Shown: positions 25,464 through 33,470 of the stretch, one piece after another
Position numbering within the stretch: position 1 is the first letter of the stretch
Layout: every line of letters starts with the position of its first letter
NCBI RefSeq assembly: GCF_965208485.1
Contig: NZ_OZ242344.1
Coordinates: forward strand, 558,001-622,000
DNA: 64,000 bases
Source of the DNA: Poriferisodalis sp965208485
GTDB lineage: Bacteria > Actinomycetota > Acidimicrobiia > Acidimicrobiales > Poriferisodalaceae
Direction: 5' to 3'
The notes under the pieces: model-generated
The model's database searches: none
Seen by the model: only the letters and a program-made list of their open reading frames with translations
Told to the model about the DNA's origin: nothing
Position numbers and translations under genes: made by a program

Positions 25464-25509
25464 CCACATCACACCGGTGAATCCGGGCTCAGTCCCGCGC
25501 CGCATCCGG

Positions 25510-25866
25510 TCACAGGTCCAGAGCGCTGCGCAGCGTCTCGTCGACTGTCGCGAGCGCCAGCACATCAAAACGACCAATCCGACGGATGAGACGCTCAGTC
25601 GAGACCGCTCGCACCTGCTCAATCTGAAACGCCGTTTCGGCCGACAACCCGTTGGTTCTGTCAGGCAGGCAGACCACATGCAGGGGGATCCCCCGAATGG
25701 TGGAGGTTCCCGGGACGACAATGACCATCCTCAGATTCGGATGATGCAGCCGGTCTTCGGACACGACCACAGCCGGGCGCACGAGCGCCTGTTCGGGATC
25801 ACGCGGCTCGGCACCGAAATCGACGTGCCAGATGTCGCCCCGATTCAGCCGTTGCTCAACCGCCAT
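25510..25866 (-). CDS. mazF: MazF/PemK-type endoribonuclease toxin
   Basis: A 118-residue protein with RGDIWHVDFGAEP at the start, ALVRPAVVVSEDRLHHPNLRMVIVVPGTST and a late EQVRAVSTERLIRRIGRFD. This is the standard order for MazF/PemK toxins, which cleave mRNA at short sequence motifs; the Arg in RPAVVVS and the Thr/Ser in VPGTST match the active-site region. The ATG 25866 lies inside the 3' end of the antitoxin gene, an 11-base overlap typical of such pairs. The IS1380-B element inserted about 50 bp beyond its 3' end. Confidence 0.87.
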   Translation of the reverse strand: MAVEQRLNRGDIWHVDFGAEPRDPEQALVRPAVVVSEDRLHHPNLRMVIVVPGTSTIRGIPLHVVCLPDRTNGLSAETAFQIEQVRAVSTERLIRRIGRFDVLALATVDETLRSALDL

Positions 25867-26107
25867 CAAGGCCGTCCGCAACTGCGGCGTCGAGAGAGCA
25901 GCTCTCGGACTGATAGGAAGCCGCCTGTTCGGACGTGAGATCGTCGAGCGCGTGTCGCACCGATGCCCACCACTCGTCGCGGCTGAGCCGATGCACGGCT
26001 TCTGTCACGACCTGCAGCATCGATGTGCTGCGCTGCTCCGCGAGGCGCGCGATCTCGTCCCGCAACTCAGTGGGTACACGCAGCGTGGTCGTCTGGGTTA
26101 GCGCCAT
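25856..26107 (-). CDS. Ribbon-helix-helix antitoxin
   Basis: An 83-residue protein beginning MALTQTTTLRVPTELRDEIA, a ribbon-helix-helix DNA-binding start (beta strand TTLRVP, then helices ELRDEIARLAEQRS and MLQVVTEAVHRL). The C-terminal half is acidic and flexible, suiting toxin neutralisation. It precedes and overlaps the MazF gene, so the pair should be co-transcribed and autoregulated. No clear operator palindrome was identified between 26108 and 26191. Confidence 0.83.
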   Translation of the reverse strand: MALTQTTTLRVPTELRDEIARLAEQRSTSMLQVVTEAVHRLSRDEWWASVRHALDDLTSEQAASYQSESCSLDAAVADGLDGG

Positions 26108-26191
26108 GTCTGTAGCGTACGGCAGCTACAAAGAAGGCAGCACGTCAGGCTCCCAACGGGGCTGTGTGGGCAGCGCCGGCGCTGAGGTCGA

Positions 26192-26995
26192 TCAGTAGAT
26201 CTTGGAGTCGGCGCCGCTGGCCGCATCGGCGACACCGGACTCACGCGCGGTGCGCAGGTCGCGGGCCATGCCGCGGCCGAGCGCCATGGCGTCGCCGGCG
26301 ACGGTCTGCATGCGGTAGCCCTTGCCGCGGCGGTCGGCCGACAGCGCCGCCGTCGAGTGGATGCCGGCCACCACGCCGTGGGCAGCGCAGCGCTCGGCGA
26401 TGTGGCACAGCGCCGCCTTGTAGTCGGCATTGTCGTCGGTGTAGGCCGGTCCGTAGCCGTAGCTGATGGACAGATCGGCAGGCCCGACGTAGATCGCGTC
26501 AACGCCCTCGATCGCCAAGATGTCGTCGAGCGCCTCCACTGCCTGGCGTGTCTCGATCATCGGAATGCAAGCGGTGGCGTCGTTCGCCACTCCGAAGTAG
26601 TCCTCCCCCGCCGCAGCGCGTGGCGCCACCATGATCGGCCCGAAGCTGCGAGCGCCCAGCGGCGGGTACTTGCACGCGGCCACCGCGGCCTGCGCCTCAG
26701 CGACAGAGTTCACCATCGGGATGATGACGCCTCGCGCCCCGGCGTCCAGCACCCGGCCGATGATGCCCGGCTCGTTCCACGGCACCCGCACGATGGGCGT
26801 GCCGCCGCCCATCTCGATCGCCTGGATCATCGTCACGGCAACCTGGTAGTCGGCCACGCCGTGCTGCATGTCCACGCAGACGTAGTCGAAGCCGGCTCTC
26901 CCGCCGATCTCGGCCGAGTGGCTCGAAGCCATCGACAGCCACGTGCCCAGCGTCTCTCCCCCGGCGGACCAGGTGTCCATCATCGTGTTCGGCAT
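26192..26995 (-). CDS. HpcH/HpaI aldolase family protein
   Basis: A 267-residue class II (metal-dependent) aldolase of the 4-hydroxy-2-oxo-acid type. It shows GTWLSMASSHSAEIGGRAGFDYVCVDMQHG near the start, VRVPWNEPGIIGRVLDAGARGVIIPMV, the metal-binding Glu in PMIETRQAVE, and the family signature IYVGPADLS. It should cleave a 2-keto-4-hydroxy acid to pyruvate plus an aldehyde. The C-terminal HGVVAGIHSTAALSADRRGKGYRMQTVAGD is also typical. The NIPSNAP gene lies 93 bp upstream in the same direction, suggesting a shared catabolic unit. Confidence 0.9.
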   Translation of the reverse strand: MPNTMMDTWSAGGETLGTWLSMASSHSAEIGGRAGFDYVCVDMQHGVADYQVAVTMIQAIEMGGGTPIVRVPWNEPGIIGRVLDAGARGVIIPMVNSVAEAQAAVAACKYPPLGARSFGPIMVAPRAAAGEDYFGVANDATACIPMIETRQAVEALDDILAIEGVDAIYVGPADLSISYGYGPAYTDDNADYKAALCHIAERCAAHGVVAGIHSTAALSADRRGKGYRMQTVAGDAMALGRGMARDLRTARESGVADAASGADSKIY

Positions 26996-27088
26996 CGGTG
27001 TGCTCTCCAGTCTCGTGTCAGTGCACCAGCACAGACTCAGCTGCCGGGCGCGAGGCCTGAGCCTCGAAATCGGTCACCCGCTCTCGGC

Positions 27089-27397
27089 TCAGGTCTCGAA
27101 GATGTCGCGCAGGAGCGCATTCTCCTGCGTCTCGACCAGCGGCGCGATCTCCCTCACGAACTCCAGCCACTCGGGATCCTCGAAGAGCGCCTTGCGCTTG
27201 GCGGCCCGCTCCTCGAGCGTGTCGTAGCGCCACATGTGGATGATCTCGTTGATGCCGCCGAACTCGGTGGTGTAGTAACCCACGGGCTCGCCGAGGTACT
27301 TGCGCTGCGCCTCGTAGCCCTTCTCGAAGTACACCTTGACCCAGTGCTCGGGTGCACCCACCTTCAGGCGGTAGCGCCGCATCTCCACAAAGCTCAT
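27089..27397 (-). CDS. NIPSNAP family protein
   Basis: A 102-residue ferredoxin-like dimeric alpha/beta-barrel protein. MSFVEMRRYRLKVGAPEHWVKVYFEKGYEAQ and EFGGINEIIHMWRYDTLEERAAKR are the two conserved halves. NIPSNAP proteins are small and of uncertain role, often beside catabolic enzymes. The ATG at 27397 follows GGAGACAGCC. The AT-rich spacer to the Fic gene lies upstream. Confidence 0.88.
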   Translation of the reverse strand: MSFVEMRRYRLKVGAPEHWVKVYFEKGYEAQRKYLGEPVGYYTTEFGGINEIIHMWRYDTLEERAAKRKALFEDPEWLEFVREIAPLVETQENALLRDIFET

Positions 27398-27716
27398 GGC
27401 TGTCTCCTTCGACGTGTCGAGCCGAGCCGCGATCTCGCTCGACCAGATCGCGCAGCCGCACCGTAGCGCGCCGTGTCCTCGCATCTCTCGTCCGAGACTG
27501 CTTCCGATGTTCTATTCAACGTTGCGGCCTCAAGCTGTATAGCCAACTGCGTTATCTCGCGCAGTTTGACAACACGACAAAAACACGCACACAAACAAAC
27601 ATTGAGCCACAACGTTTAATAGCAGCTATCGTAGAGCGGGTTGCGACAACCCGCATAGTGCCAGTGCAGAAGCACGCTGCACGGATCACAGCCGAGACAG
27701 GCAGGAGCAACGACGC
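27398..27716. other. AT-richer spacer before the Fic gene, 319 bp
   Basis: The stretch 27490-27660 is visibly lower in G+C than the rest of the window, with many A-runs. A TTGACA lies at 27566-27571, but no matching -10 at 16-18 bases is clear; TTTAATAG at 27615-27622 is further away. No gene of its own was recognised. It probably holds the promoters of the divergent NIPSNAP and Fic genes, and its base content suggests it arrived with the Fic gene. Confidence 0.45.
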
Positions 27717-28898
27717 ATGGCTGCAACACGACTCCGCACCCCGACTGGTGAGTACGTCATCACCACGGTTGCGGGTGAAGAAGTGCGCGCATTTGTACCC
27801 GCACCACTGCCGCCGGATCCACCGCTCAGCATGGATGGGCCGCTGGTCACCGCACTTGACGAGGCAAGCCGAGCCCTCGGCCGATTCGATGGCGCAGTTC
27901 GCTATCTCCCCAACAAGGGTCTGCTCATCTACTCGTACGTGCGCAAGGAGGCTGTGCTGTCATCTCAGATCGAAGGGACACAGTCATCGCTGTCCGATCT
28001 CATGCGTCACGAACTCGATGCGTCACCGGGTGTGCCGCTCGACGATGTGACGGAAGTCTCAACCTACGTCGCTGCGCTCGAGCACGCCGTCGCAGAAATG
28101 ACGAACCCATCGGGGTTGCCGCTCTGCAATCGCCTGTTGCGGCGGGCTCACGGGATTCTGCTGTCTTCTGGACGCGGTGCGGACAAGCATCCCGGAGAAT
28201 TCCGATCGACGCAGAACTGGATTGGCGGTTCCCGCCCAGGAAATGCGGCGTTTGTGCCGCCTCCTGCGCAAGAGGCTCATCAGGCGATCTCTGACTTGGA
28301 GAAGTTCCTGCATGCCGATGACAGGTTTCCTCCGCTGATGCATGCAGGGCTCGCACACGTGCAGTTCGAGACCATCCACCCCTTCCTCGACGGCAACGGC
28401 CGAATCGGCCGCATGCTCATCATGCTCTTGTTGCTGGATCGTGATGTGTTGTCGACGCAAGCCTTCTATCCGAGCTTGTACCTCAAGCAGAACCGATCGG
28501 ACTACTACGACTTACTGAACCGTGTGCGGCTGTACGGAGACTGGAACGAGTGGCTGTTGTTCTTCCTCGAAGGCATCCGGTCAACTGCTGACGCCGCGCT
28601 CAGCACGACGCAACGTCTCGAAGAGATGGCGGCCCACGACCGGAAGGTGATCAGTGACCGCACTGGCCGAGCGGCAGGCTCGGCGCTGCGGGTACACGAA
28701 TCGCTCATGCAACGGCCAGTTCTCAACGTTGAAACGAGCGCCAAGTTCAGCGGCCTCTCCTGGCCTGCTGTCAATAATGCGTTGACGCGTCTCTGCGAAC
28801 TAGGTATCGCCTCCGAAGCCACGGGTCAGCGTCGCAATCGCGTGTTTGCATACACGGGGTACTTGCACGTGCTGGAAGAGGGAACCGAACCTCTCTAG
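27717..28898 (+). CDS. Fic family protein (class II adenylyltransferase)
   Basis: A 393-residue protein. The core motif HPFLDGNGRIGRM near residue 220 has the catalytic His and the ATP-binding Gly-Asn-Gly-Arg. An N-terminal inhibitory helix motif SSQIEGTQSSL near residue 83 (S-x-x-x-E-G) is that of class II Fic proteins, which silence themselves. The C-terminal region (NVETSAKFSGLSWPAVNNALTRLCELGI) is a winged-helix domain. It should transfer AMP to a hydroxyl side chain of an unknown target protein. No separate antitoxin gene is seen, in agreement with the internal inhibitory motif. Confidence 0.92.
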   Translation: MAATRLRTPTGEYVITTVAGEEVRAFVPAPLPPDPPLSMDGPLVTALDEASRALGRFDGAVRYLPNKGLLIYSYVRKEAVLSSQIEGTQSSLSDLMRHELDASPGVPLDDVTEVSTYVAALEHAVAEMTNPSGLPLCNRLLRRAHGILLSSGRGADKHPGEFRSTQNWIGGSRPGNAAFVPPPAQEAHQAISDLEKFLHADDRFPPLMHAGLAHVQFETIHPFLDGNGRIGRMLIMLLLLDRDVLSTQAFYPSLYLKQNRSDYYDLLNRVRLYGDWNEWLLFFLEGIRSTADAALSTTQRLEEMAAHDRKVISDRTGRAAGSALRVHESLMQRPVLNVETSAKFSGLSWPAVNNALTRLCELGIASEATGQRRNRVFAYTGYLHVLEEGTEPL

Positions 28899-28941
28899 TG
28901 CCGTTGAACGACTGCGCTAGCCACGCTTGGTGTTGCCGGGC

Positions 28942-30240
28942 TCAGCCCCGGAGGTCGCGGACTCGCTGCGCCTTGCCTTCCGAGCGCGGGATTCCTTCGG
29001 GCTCGACGGTGCGGACGTCGACCGCGATGCCGATGCGCTGGCGCACCGTGCCGGCGAAGTCCGCGGCGATCGCCTCGTGTTCGCCGGCATCGGGCTTGGG
29101 CTCGAGCACCGCAGTGATGCCCTCCATCCGGCCTTGAGAATGCACTTCGAGCAAGAAATGCCCGGTCAGCCGCGGCTCCGCTGACACCAGTTCCTCGAAC
29201 TGGCTCGGGAACACGTTGACGCCACGGATGATGAGCATGTCGTCGCTGCGTGCCGCGACCCGTCCCATGCGACGCATCGAACGAGCCGTGCCGGGCTGCA
29301 GCGAGCAGATGTCGCGGGTGCGGTACCGGATCACCGGCATGGCCACCTTGGTCAGCGAGGTGAACACCAGCTCGCCCGTCTCGCCTTCGGGCAGCACCTC
29401 GCCCGAGTCAGGGTCGATGATCTCGGGATAGAAGTGGTCCTCCCAGATGGTCGGCCCGTCCTTGGTCTCCACGCACTCGTTGGCGACACCCCCACCGATC
29501 ACCTCCGAGAGGCCGTAGATGTCGACGGCGTCGATGCCGAAGGCGTCCTCGAGCTCGGCCCGCATCGCCTCCGACCACGGTTCCGCGCCGAATATCCCTA
29601 CCCGCAGCGACGTCGACGCCGGGTCGATGCCCTGGTTGCGGAACTCGTCGGCCACGACCAGCGCGTACGACGGCGTGGCGCACAGCACGTCGGCGTCGAA
29701 GTCCACCAGCAGCTGCACCTGCCGGGCCGTCTGGCCGACCGAAGCCGGCACCACGGTGCAGCCGTACTGCTCGGCCCCGTAATGCGCCCCCAGCCCGCCG
29801 GTGAACAGCCCGTAGCCGTAGGAGACGTGGACCACATCGCCCGGTCGCACACCCGCTGCCATCAGCGAGCGCCCGAACACGTGCGCCCACATGTCCAGGT
29901 CGAACTGTGTGTAGCCGACCACCGTCGGCTTTCCCGTGGTGCCCGAGGACGCATGCACCCGCAGCACCTGCTCTCGCGGCACGGCGAACATGCCGAACGG
30001 GTAGTTCTCGCGCAGCTCGGTCTTGGAGGTGAACGGGAAGCGCGCCAAGTCCTCCAGACGCTGCAAGTCCGACGGGTGCACGCCCGCGCCGTCGAACAGT
30101 TGCCGGTAGGCAGGCACATGCGCGTACGCATGGGCCAAGCTCCACTTCAAGCGCTCGAGCTGGAGCGCTCGTATCTCCGAGATGGGCGCGTTCTCGATCG
30201 GATGCAGGCCCCGCCTCGCACCGGCGTGTGACTCGACCAT
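28942..30240 (-). CDS. paaK: Phenylacetate-CoA ligase
   Basis: A 432-residue AMP-forming ligase that converts phenylacetate or a related aryl acid to its CoA ester. It shows VHASSGTTGKPTVVGYT (ATP-binding loop), YGYGLFTGGLGAHYGAEQYG, IYGLSEVIGGGVANEC, GETGELVFTSL and RYRTRDICSLQPG, all in PaaK order, and ends with the small C-terminal domain (RGVNVFPSQFEELV). The ATG 30240 is preceded by GGAAGGAA. It is convergent with the Fic gene and divergent from the LLM oxidoreductase. No other paa genes are in the window, so the aryl acid substrate is open. Confidence 0.92.
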   Translation of the reverse strand: MVESHAGARRGLHPIENAPISEIRALQLERLKWSLAHAYAHVPAYRQLFDGAGVHPSDLQRLEDLARFPFTSKTELRENYPFGMFAVPREQVLRVHASSGTTGKPTVVGYTQFDLDMWAHVFGRSLMAAGVRPGDVVHVSYGYGLFTGGLGAHYGAEQYGCTVVPASVGQTARQVQLLVDFDADVLCATPSYALVVADEFRNQGIDPASTSLRVGIFGAEPWSEAMRAELEDAFGIDAVDIYGLSEVIGGGVANECVETKDGPTIWEDHFYPEIIDPDSGEVLPEGETGELVFTSLTKVAMPVIRYRTRDICSLQPGTARSMRRMGRVAARSDDMLIIRGVNVFPSQFEELVSAEPRLTGHFLLEVHSQGRMEGITAVLEPKPDAGEHEAIAADFAGTVRQRIGIAVDVRTVEPEGIPRSEGKAQRVRDLRG

Positions 30241-30351
30241 GTGAAGGTTCCTTCCGCGCTCAGATGATGCAAGGGCAGTCGGCTTTCTAGTGTTGCAGTC
30301 GATGCGCCCCCCTTTCCGAGACGCCGGCCGCCCCAGAGAGCCCGAGGCCTG

Positions 30352-31494
30352 ATGACCGATTTCCGCTTCACGATCCTGGTGGTGCCCTACATGCGCCGCC
30401 GCGGTGAGCAGATCGGCCTCGCCGGGTCGATGCCTGAACGGTGGCAGATCCTCATGGATCAGATCCGAACCCAGATGCAGTTCGCCGAGTCGGTCGGCTA
30501 CGACGGCTTCGCCATGACCGAGCAGCACATGCAGGTGGAGGGCATCGAGACCACCACCAACCCGCTGTTCTGGGACTACTTCGTGGCCCAGCACACCGAG
30601 CGGATGCGGGTGGGCCAGCTCGGCATGAACCTCACCGCGGTGAACCCGATCCAGCTCGCCGAGAACATCGCCATGCTCGACCACTTCACCGGCGGGCGCA
30701 CCTTCGTGGGCTTCACTCGCGGCAACACGCCCCGCTGGACCGGCACGTTCGGCCAGCACCTCGGCATCACCTCCACCGAGTCCGACAAGTCGGAGGCCGA
30801 CCAGCGAAGCCGCCGGGCCCTGTATGAGAACTGGCACCTGGTGAAGTCGCTGTGGACCCAGGACAAGGTGTCGATCCAGGGCGAGTTCTGGCAGGCCCCG
30901 CCCGAGATGGAGTGGCACTTCCCGCCCACCGATGATTTCGACCCGAACGCCGTCGACGGGGACAAGACGCTGCGGGAAATCGGCATCGTGCCCCGGCCGC
31001 TCCAACAGCCTCACCCGCCGGTCTACGCGCCGTTCAGCTACAGCATGGAGACCTCGAAGTTCTGGGCACGCGAGGGCGGCAAGATGGTCAGCTTTGTGGC
31101 CCCCGACCGGCAGAGCTTCATCGGTACGGCGCTGGGCATCTACCTCGAAGAAGCCCACAATTCGGGGCGTGACACCACAGCGGCCGATGCGCTGGCGATC
31201 GGCGGCCACCTCACGATGGGCCGCACGCCGGCCGAAGCCGCGGACCTCTACGCCGGGTTCGAGGAGCTGTTCAACTGGGCGTACAACGCGCCGCCCTATG
31301 TGGTGCCGATGGGGCGCGTGTGGCGAGGCAGCCGGGAGGAAGAGCTCGACCACGTCGCCTCCTTGCACGAAGAACTCGGCGTCACCGAGTTCTTCTTGTG
31401 GCATCACGTCGGCTACTTCGAGCAAGACCAAGAGCTGGCAATGCTCAACGAGTTCGCCGAAGGCGTGATCGCCCCCCTGCGCGCCGGCGCCTGA
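30352..31494 (+). CDS. LLM class flavin-dependent oxidoreductase
   Basis: A 380-residue luciferase-like monooxygenase fold protein. It shows FAESVGYDGFAMTEQHM, VGQLGMNLTAVNPIQLAENIAMLDHFTGGRTFVGFTRG and PHPPVYAPFSYS, then a C-terminal helical part with ELFNWAYNAPPY. Such enzymes use reduced flavin and oxygen or F420, and this length suits a bacterial luciferase-type monooxygenase. The substrate is unknown. It is divergent from paaK with a 111-bp spacer and is followed after 7 bp by a membrane-protein gene. Confidence 0.88.
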   Translation: MTDFRFTILVVPYMRRRGEQIGLAGSMPERWQILMDQIRTQMQFAESVGYDGFAMTEQHMQVEGIETTTNPLFWDYFVAQHTERMRVGQLGMNLTAVNPIQLAENIAMLDHFTGGRTFVGFTRGNTPRWTGTFGQHLGITSTESDKSEADQRSRRALYENWHLVKSLWTQDKVSIQGEFWQAPPEMEWHFPPTDDFDPNAVDGDKTLREIGIVPRPLQQPHPPVYAPFSYSMETSKFWAREGGKMVSFVAPDRQSFIGTALGIYLEEAHNSGRDTTAADALAIGGHLTMGRTPAEAADLYAGFEELFNWAYNAPPYVVPMGRVWRGSREEELDHVASLHEELGVTEFFLWHHVGYFEQDQELAMLNEFAEGVIAPLRAGA

Positions 31495-31501
31495 GAACGT
31501 C

Positions 31502-32143
31502 GTGCAAGCAGTGACGAACGCAACCAGCAGCGACCGGCCGACCGGCGTCGCCGCGCTGGATGCCCGCCCCCGAGCCGTCGCCGTGGCGATGGCGTTCAAG
31601 GCGGCGCTGGCGCTGTGCTTCGTGGTGGCGATCGCCGTGCCCCTCGACCACCTCGAAGGCAAAGGCATGGCGTTCCGGTTCCCGCTGTTCATGCTGTCGG
31701 CGGTGGTGGTGCCGCTGGCGTGGTTCTGGCGTGGACGGATCCGGCCGTACCCGGCCATTGCCGACGTGCTCATCGTCGCCCCGTTCCTCATCGACACGCT
31801 CGGCAACTTGGCGTACGTCTACGACACCTTCGATGCCACCGACGATGTGCTGCACACGCTCAACTGGATCCTGCTCGTCGGGGCGTTCCATGCCTGGCGC
31901 TACCGGCGCGGCGGCGCTGCCAACCGCCTGTCCCGCGGCGATGCGTGGTTGCTCGGCGCCGGACTCGGCGCTCTCGCCATCGTCGGCTGGGAGGCGGCCG
32001 AGTGGATCGTGGCCGAGACCGGCGCGGGCGGCGGCCTCGACCTCACCTACGACGACACGGTCGCCGACCTCGTGCTGTCCACCGGCGGCGGCATGATCGG
32101 CTCCGCTCTCGCCGTCACCCTCTTCCCCCACCGCCCCCGCTAG
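31502..32143 (+). CDS. Integral membrane protein of unknown function
   Basis: 213 residues from GTG 31502, with about five to six hydrophobic helices (AVAMAFKAALALCFVVAIAV, FPLFMLSAVVVPLAWFW, IADVLIVAPFLIDTLGNLAYV, DVLHTLNWILLVGAFHAW, WLLGAGLGALAIVGWEAAEWIV, TGGGMIGSALAVTLF). Acidic residues in loops (DTFDATDDVLH, LTYDDTVADLVL) and the EAAEW motif resemble small DUF2238-type membrane proteins, but I am not sure. It follows the LLM gene after 7 bp and may be co-transcribed. A palindromic element begins 37 bp after its stop. Confidence 0.7.
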   Translation: MQAVTNATSSDRPTGVAALDARPRAVAVAMAFKAALALCFVVAIAVPLDHLEGKGMAFRFPLFMLSAVVVPLAWFWRGRIRPYPAIADVLIVAPFLIDTLGNLAYVYDTFDATDDVLHTLNWILLVGAFHAWRYRRGGAANRLSRGDAWLLGAGLGALAIVGWEAAEWIVAETGAGGGLDLTYDDTVADLVLSTGGGMIGSALAVTLFPHRPR

Positions 32144-32179
32144 TCGGACGGATCGGCCCGCCGCGCCAACTCGGCAGCG

Positions 32180-32286
32180 CTAGCAGGCTGCTGAAAAAGT
32201 CGATTTTCGGGCAGCGTCCAGTTGCAAACCAGCAGGTCAAGGACTTGCGCTCCCGGCCGAACCTGCATATTTCAGCATCCTGCTAG
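32180..32286. repeat. CTAG-ended palindromic element, copy 1 (107 bp)
   Basis: It begins CTAGCAGGCTGCTGAAA and ends TTTCAGCATCCTGCTAG, giving terminal inverted repeats of about 17 bases with one mismatch. The inside matches the copy at 55036-55143 at roughly 80% by eye, and a diverged copy lies at 47266-47372. The TAG of the terminal CTAG is the stop codon of the aminotransferase gene that ends at 32283. No open reading frame is inside, so it is a MITE-like or REP-like element. Confidence 0.75.
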
Positions 32287-33443
32287 AGCGAGCGGAGGCG
32301 TTCGATTGCCTCGTCGAGGACGGCATCCTGCTTGCAGAAGGCGAACCGCACCAGGTGGCGGCCCTCGTCGACGTTGTCGTACATGACCACGCTCGGTACG
32401 GCGGCCACGCCGATTCGCTCGGGCAGGTTCCAGCAGAATTCGATGCCGTCGTCGTGGCCGATCGAGCGGATGTCGGTCGTGATGAAGTACGTCCCAGCAG
32501 GCTCGAAGACCTCCAGCCCACCCGAGCGCAGCCCCGCGCTCAGCCGGTCGCGCTTGGCCCGCAAGTCGTCGGCCTGGCCCTTGAAGTAATCGTCGCCGAG
32601 GTCCAGCCCCGCAGCAATCCCATGTTGAAACGGCCCGCCGCTGACGTAGGTCAGCCACTGCTTGGCTGTCCGCACGGCGGTCACCAACTCGGGGCGTGCG
32701 CACACCCAGCCGATCTTCCAGCCGGTGACCGCGAACGTCTTGCCGCCGCTCGAGATCGTGACCGTGCGGTCGGCCATGCCCCCCAGGGACGCGATCGGGA
32801 TGTGCTCGCCGTCGAAGGTCAGATGCTCGTACACCTCGTCGGTGACCACGATGAGATCCCGCTCGATCGCCACCGCAGCGATGGCCTCGAGCTCGGCCCG
32901 GCTGAACACCTTGCCGGTCGGATTGTGCGGGCTGTTGAGCACCAGCAGCCGCGTGCGGGGCGTCACCGCGGCCGCCAGCTCGTCGGGATCGAAGCCATAG
33001 TCGGGCGGTCGCAGCGTGACCACCTTGCGCACCGCACCCGCCATCGAGATGACGGCGCCGTACAGGTCGTACCAGGGCTCGAACGTCACGACCTCGTCGC
33101 CCACCTCGCAGAGCGCCAGGAAGCTGGCGGCGAGTGCCTCGCTGGCGCCGGCCGTGATCAGCACCTCGCTGTCGGGGTCGAACTCCAAGCCCCAGAAACG
33201 CGACTGGTGCCGAGCGACGGCGTGACGCAGTCCCGGAATGCCGATGCCCGGCGGGTACTGGTTTGCCGTGCCGCTGCGGATCGCCGCCACCGCCGCCTCG
33301 AGCACCTCAGTCGGACCGTCCGTGTCGGGAAAGCCCTGGCCCAGATTGATGGCACCGGTACGAACCGCCAATGCCGACATCTCCGCAAAGATCGTCGACT
33401 GGTAGCCCTGCAGGCGAGAGTTCAAGAACGGCAGCCGTGCCAC
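32283..33443 (-). CDS. Class I/II PLP-dependent aminotransferase
   Basis: A 386-residue aminotransferase starting at GTG 33443. It shows INLGQGFPDTDGP at the N-terminus, LITAGASEALAASFLALC, SPHNPTGKVFSRAELEAIA, TDEVYEHLTFDG, and the PLP lysine in ISSGGKTFAVTGWKIGW. This matches the kynurenine/methionine/N-succinyl-diaminopimelate aminotransferase group. Its specific amino donor is unknown. The stop codon TAG lies in the terminal repeat of the palindromic element. Confidence 0.88.
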   Translation of the reverse strand: MARLPFLNSRLQGYQSTIFAEMSALAVRTGAINLGQGFPDTDGPTEVLEAAVAAIRSGTANQYPPGIGIPGLRHAVARHQSRFWGLEFDPDSEVLITAGASEALAASFLALCEVGDEVVTFEPWYDLYGAVISMAGAVRKVVTLRPPDYGFDPDELAAAVTPRTRLLVLNSPHNPTGKVFSRAELEAIAAVAIERDLIVVTDEVYEHLTFDGEHIPIASLGGMADRTVTISSGGKTFAVTGWKIGWVCARPELVTAVRTAKQWLTYVSGGPFQHGIAAGLDLGDDYFKGQADDLRAKRDRLSAGLRSGGLEVFEPAGTYFITTDIRSIGHDDGIEFCWNLPERIGVAAVPSVVMYDNVDEGRHLVRFAFCKQDAVLDEAIERLRSL

Positions 33444-33470
33444 GCTGCGGAGGCTAGGCGGCTGCCGCGG

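Noticed and set aside
26357..27466. A 369-codon plus-strand frame over the aldolase and NIPSNAP genes
   Set aside because: It crosses two good minus-strand genes and contains only antisense-type sequence.
30241..31806. Minus-strand extension of the phenylacetate-CoA ligase to about 950 residues
   Set aside because: The extra part is antisense of the LLM oxidoreductase; ATG 30240 with GGAAGGAA is a good start.
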